The notes beneath the pieces were generated by a model. That model did not search any database. It saw nothing but the letters and a program-made list of their open reading frames with translations, and was not told the DNA's origin. Below are positions 61,808 through 64,000 of a DNA stretch of 64,000 nucleotides, one piece after another. Origin of the DNA: Gordonia zhaorongruii (GTDB taxonomy: Bacteria > Actinomycetota > Actinomycetes > Mycobacteriales > Mycobacteriaceae); assembly GCF_007559005.1 (NCBI RefSeq), contig NZ_CP041763.1:1148463-1212462 (forward strand), read 5' to 3'. A program made the translations under genes and the position numbers. Each line of letters begins with the position of its first letter. The stretch's first letter is position 1.

Positions 61808-62261
61808 CATCAAGCAGGTAGACGCGTCGTCCCTGCCCCTGGGCGCGGTGGTCACGACCAGTGGCCGCGTGTCCGCTGCGACGTTCCCGGGTGAGGGGTT
61901 CGGCACGCCGCCGTTCTCCCGCGACGAGCTGATCCTGCTCGACGACACGCTCCAGGAAGCCAGCGAGGTCGCTGAGGTCCGGTTCTCGGCGTACGTGGGC
62001 GACCTCGGAACGGACGTCGTCGAGGGCGCGCGCGGCCTCCTCGCCCAGGCCCCCGAGCCGATCAATGGTGCGCTCATCGCGGTCTCGCCCAACTCGCGCG
62101 ACGTGGTAGTCGTGTCCGGATCGGGAGTCGCAGGCCGCGTCAACGACCGAGTGGCCGAGCTCGGCGTGTCGGCCGCACTCTCATCGATCAGGCAGAACGA
62201 TCTGATCGACGGCCTCGTGTCGGCGCTGCGCGTGATGGCGACCGCCGTCGCTCGTCCCTGA
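61794..62261 (+). CDS. DUF5130 (TPM-like) protein
   Basis: A 155-residue protein with the DUF5130 pattern: [20 protein letters not shown] near residue 40, [20 protein letters not shown], and [20 protein letters not shown]. The fold is like the TPM phosphatase-type domain but without proven activity. GTG 61794. It converges on the acyl-CoA ligase gene, 15 bp apart. Confidence 0.75.
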   Translation: MASGDIKQVDASSLPLGAVVTTSGRVSAATFPGEGFGTPPFSRDELILLDDTLQEASEVAEVRFSAYVGDLGTDVVEGARGLLAQAPEPINGALIAVSPNSRDVVVVSGSGVAGRVNDRVAELGVSAALSSIRQNDLIDGLVSALRVMATAVARP

Positions 62262-62276
62262 CGCTTGACACCGGAT

Positions 62277-63878
62277 CTACCGAGCGCTCATGTGAGTCAC
62301 GTACTCGCGTGAGCGCTCGGCTCGTTCCCACAGGATGTCATCGCCCACTGACAAGCCGTCCGAAACCAGCGACCGCTTGAGGATTTTGTTGGTGGCCGTC
62401 GACGGGAGCTCGCGCGCCACCCGCACGTAGCGCGGCCACGCCTTCGGCGACAGATCGTCCTGCGCCGCGAGGAACTCGGCGAAGCCGGCGGGTGTCAGCG
62501 TGACATCGTCCCGCAGCACGAGAGCGGCCATCACCTGATCGCCGACCGTGTCCGGATCCGTCATCGCGTACACGGCGACCCGGCTGATTGCGTCGAAGCG
62601 CATGAGGATCCGCTCGATCGGTGCAGCCGTCAGATTCTCGCCGTCCACCCGGAGCCAATCGGATGTGCGGCCCGCGAGATAGATGTTCCCGTCCGCGTCG
62701 GCGTATGCCAGATCGCCCGACCAGTACATCCCGCCTCGCATGCGCTCGGCATTCGCGCCCGGGTCGTTGTAGTAGCCGGTGAAGAAGCCCGCACCGGTCG
62801 TGTTGACCAGTTCGCCTATCGCCTCCTCCGGATTGACGATGACCCCGTGCTCGTCGAATCGGGCGCTGGGACACGGGGTTCGCGTCTCGGAATCGTAGAC
62901 GGCCACGCCTTCGAATCCCTTTCCGATGGAGCCCGGGGGAGTGGTCTCGTCCCGACTGACGATCACGGCGTTCTCGGTGGATCCGAAGGCGTCGAGGACG
63001 TGCACTCCGAAACGGCGGGAGAACTCGCCGATGTCGCGTTCGGACGCCTCGTTCCCGAACGCGATGCGCAGCGGGTTGTCGGCGTCGTCCGCTCGCGGCG
63101 GGGTTGCCAGGACGTACGCCAGCGGCTTGCCGACGTAGTTCAGATACGTGACTCCGAACCTGCGCAGATCATCGACGAATCCGGACGCGGAGAAGTGCGC
63201 GGGCACCATGGTCGCGCCTGCGCACAGCGCAGGTCCGAAGCCGCCCGCGATGGCGTTGGAGTGGAACAGAGGCATCGACAGGTAGCAGACGTCGTCCGTC
63301 GTCAGGCCGAACTTCTCCACCAGGTTCGCGCCCGCGAAGAACACCATCAGGTGCGAGACCAGCACGGCCTTGGGGTCACCGCTGGTGCCGGAGGTGAAGA
63401 TCATCATGAACGGATCTGCGGCCTCCACCGTCCGCACGGGGACCAGGTCGCCCGCAGCGTCCAGTTCGGCGGCCCACGCCGGACCGTCCACCTCGATCAC
63501 CGAGACACCGGGGAGATCCAGCCCGTCGATCAGCGCGCGATGACCGGAGTCGACCAGGAGGATCTGAGCATCGGTCCGGAGCACATCGCCGGCCAGTGCT
63601 GCGCCGCGACGCGTGTCGTTGACGCCGCACAGCACGTACCCGCCTGCGGCCGCGGCGGCGAGCGCGACCAGCATCTCCGGCGTATTGCCCAGCAGGGCTG
63701 CGACGTGGGGCGGCGCACCGGCGTCCAGCCGGCTGATGATCGCTGCGCCGTGACTGCGGGCACGCCCCACGTACTCCCGCCAGTCCCACTCACGAATTCG
63801 GCCGGCGTCGCTGAACCGTACTGCGACGCCGGCCGAATCGCTGCGTTCAACGATCAGTTCCTGCAGATTGCGTGCCAT
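62277..63878 (-). CDS. acyl-CoA synthetase, FadD17-like
   Basis: A 533-residue ANL-superfamily adenylating enzyme. The P-loop is [12 protein letters not shown], the A5 motif is [12 protein letters not shown], the hinge and ribose-binding motif [20 protein letters not shown] and the C-terminal Lys in [11 protein letters not shown] are intact. It activates a fatty or steroid-derived acid to its CoA ester. ATG 63878. It probably forms an operon with the gene ending at 63900; fad genes of this type often sit beside acyl-CoA dehydrogenases. Confidence 0.9.
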   Translation of the reverse strand: MARNLQELIVERSDSAGVAVRFSDAGRIREWDWREYVGRARSHGAAIISRLDAGAPPHVAALLGNTPEMLVALAAAAAGGYVLCGVNDTRRGAALAGDVLRTDAQILLVDSGHRALIDGLDLPGVSVIEVDGPAWAAELDAAGDLVPVRTVEAADPFMMIFTSGTSGDPKAVLVSHLMVFFAGANLVEKFGLTTDDVCYLSMPLFHSNAIAGGFGPALCAGATMVPAHFSASGFVDDLRRFGVTYLNYVGKPLAYVLATPPRADDADNPLRIAFGNEASERDIGEFSRRFGVHVLDAFGSTENAVIVSRDETTPPGSIGKGFEGVAVYDSETRTPCPSARFDEHGVIVNPEEAIGELVNTTGAGFFTGYYNDPGANAERMRGGMYWSGDLAYADADGNIYLAGRTSDWLRVDGENLTAAPIERILMRFDAISRVAVYAMTDPDTVGDQVMAALVLRDDVTLTPAGFAEFLAAQDDLSPKAWPRYVRVARELPSTATNKILKRSLVSDGLSVGDDILWERAERSREYVTHMSAR

Positions 63879-63899
63879 GCGCGCATTTTGGCACAGGTG

Positions 63900-64000
63900 T
63901 CAGTCGGCGGAGGCCGCATCGAACGAACGGGCCGCGATGGCGCGCGCAGCCGAGTCGCGGCCTTCCACGATGAGACGCCGCAGCGCCGCCGGCAGCTCGC
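63900..64000 (-). CDS. C-terminal end of a gene running out of the window
   Basis: The last 32 codons of a minus-strand gene (ending RRLIVEGRDSAARAIAARSF then DAASAD) stop at TGA 63902-63900, 21 bp before the ligase start. Too little is visible for a family. An acyl-CoA dehydrogenase is possible from the context but unproven. Confidence 0.5.
   Translation of the reverse strand, partial: ELPAALRRLIVEGRDSAARAIAARSFDAASAD

Overview
The window is high-GC actinobacterial DNA. The gene set points to the mycolate-containing Mycobacteriales, in a Gordonia/Williamsia/Rhodococcus-like organism: an LdtMt2-like L,D-transpeptidase, a 14-gene nuo operon with its companion receiver-domain gene, trHbO, a SigK/RskA/DipZ locus, EttA next to a 1500-residue NAD-glutamate dehydrogenase, and many fad-type lipid genes. 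The genus is inferred; no rRNA is present. Most genes sit in tight operons whose start and stop codons overlap (ATGA, GTGA or TGATG).

Layout. 1-5.6 kb: L,D-transpeptidase end, long-chain-type acyl-CoA dehydrogenase, PLP-homeostasis protein, NTF2-like protein, ThiD/PdxK-type kinase, luciferase-like flavoprotein, S51 peptidase and PCD-like protein. 5.65-21.0 kb (minus): complete nuoABCDEFGHIJKLMN for respiratory complex I. 21.1-24.8 kb (minus): receiver-domain protein, GGCT-fold protein, PQQ-type sugar dehydrogenase, and an ECF42-like sigma factor with its DGPF/YCII partner. 24.9-29.2 kb: tRNA-His, oligoribonuclease, SDR, FadH-like dienoyl-CoA reductase and a PadR regulator. 29.3-36.7 kb: beta-propeller protein converging on an ABC exporter that has a small basic upstream ORF and a hairpin; HemD; a crotonase; a flavin monooxygenase; a YeaQ-type membrane protein; two exported proteins. 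36.8-39.9 kb: sigma factor, zinc-type anti-sigma factor and DipZ-like thiol-redox protein.

40.04-48.93 kb is the standout region: an integrated element of about 8.9 kb bounded by 26-bp direct repeats that are the 3' end of tRNA-Arg(UCU). It encodes a tyrosine integrase, an excisionase-like protein, a RepA-like ATPase followed by a dyad-symmetric array of twelve 10-bp iterons, a string of overlapping small genes (including a WhiB-like protein and zinc-finger microproteins), a scaffold-like protein and an HK97-type major capsid protein. No portal, terminase, tail or lysis gene is visible. Next to the tRNA end there is a reverse-strand operon of three tiny coupled genes. The whole looks like a phage satellite (comparable in size and idea to phiRv1/phiRv2 or PICI-type elements) that carries its own replicon and capsid genes but needs a helper for the rest.

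49.0-64.0 kb returns to core genome: a CopD-CtaG fusion, a PGPGW membrane protein, EttA, glutamate dehydrogenase, a thioesterase, a conserved hypothetical, a GH13 alpha-glucosidase, trHbO, a small membrane protein, a DUF5130 protein, a FadD-type ligase and the end of one more gene. This order is similar to the Rv2477c-Rv2468c neighbourhood of Mycobacterium tuberculosis, recalled from knowledge and not searched.
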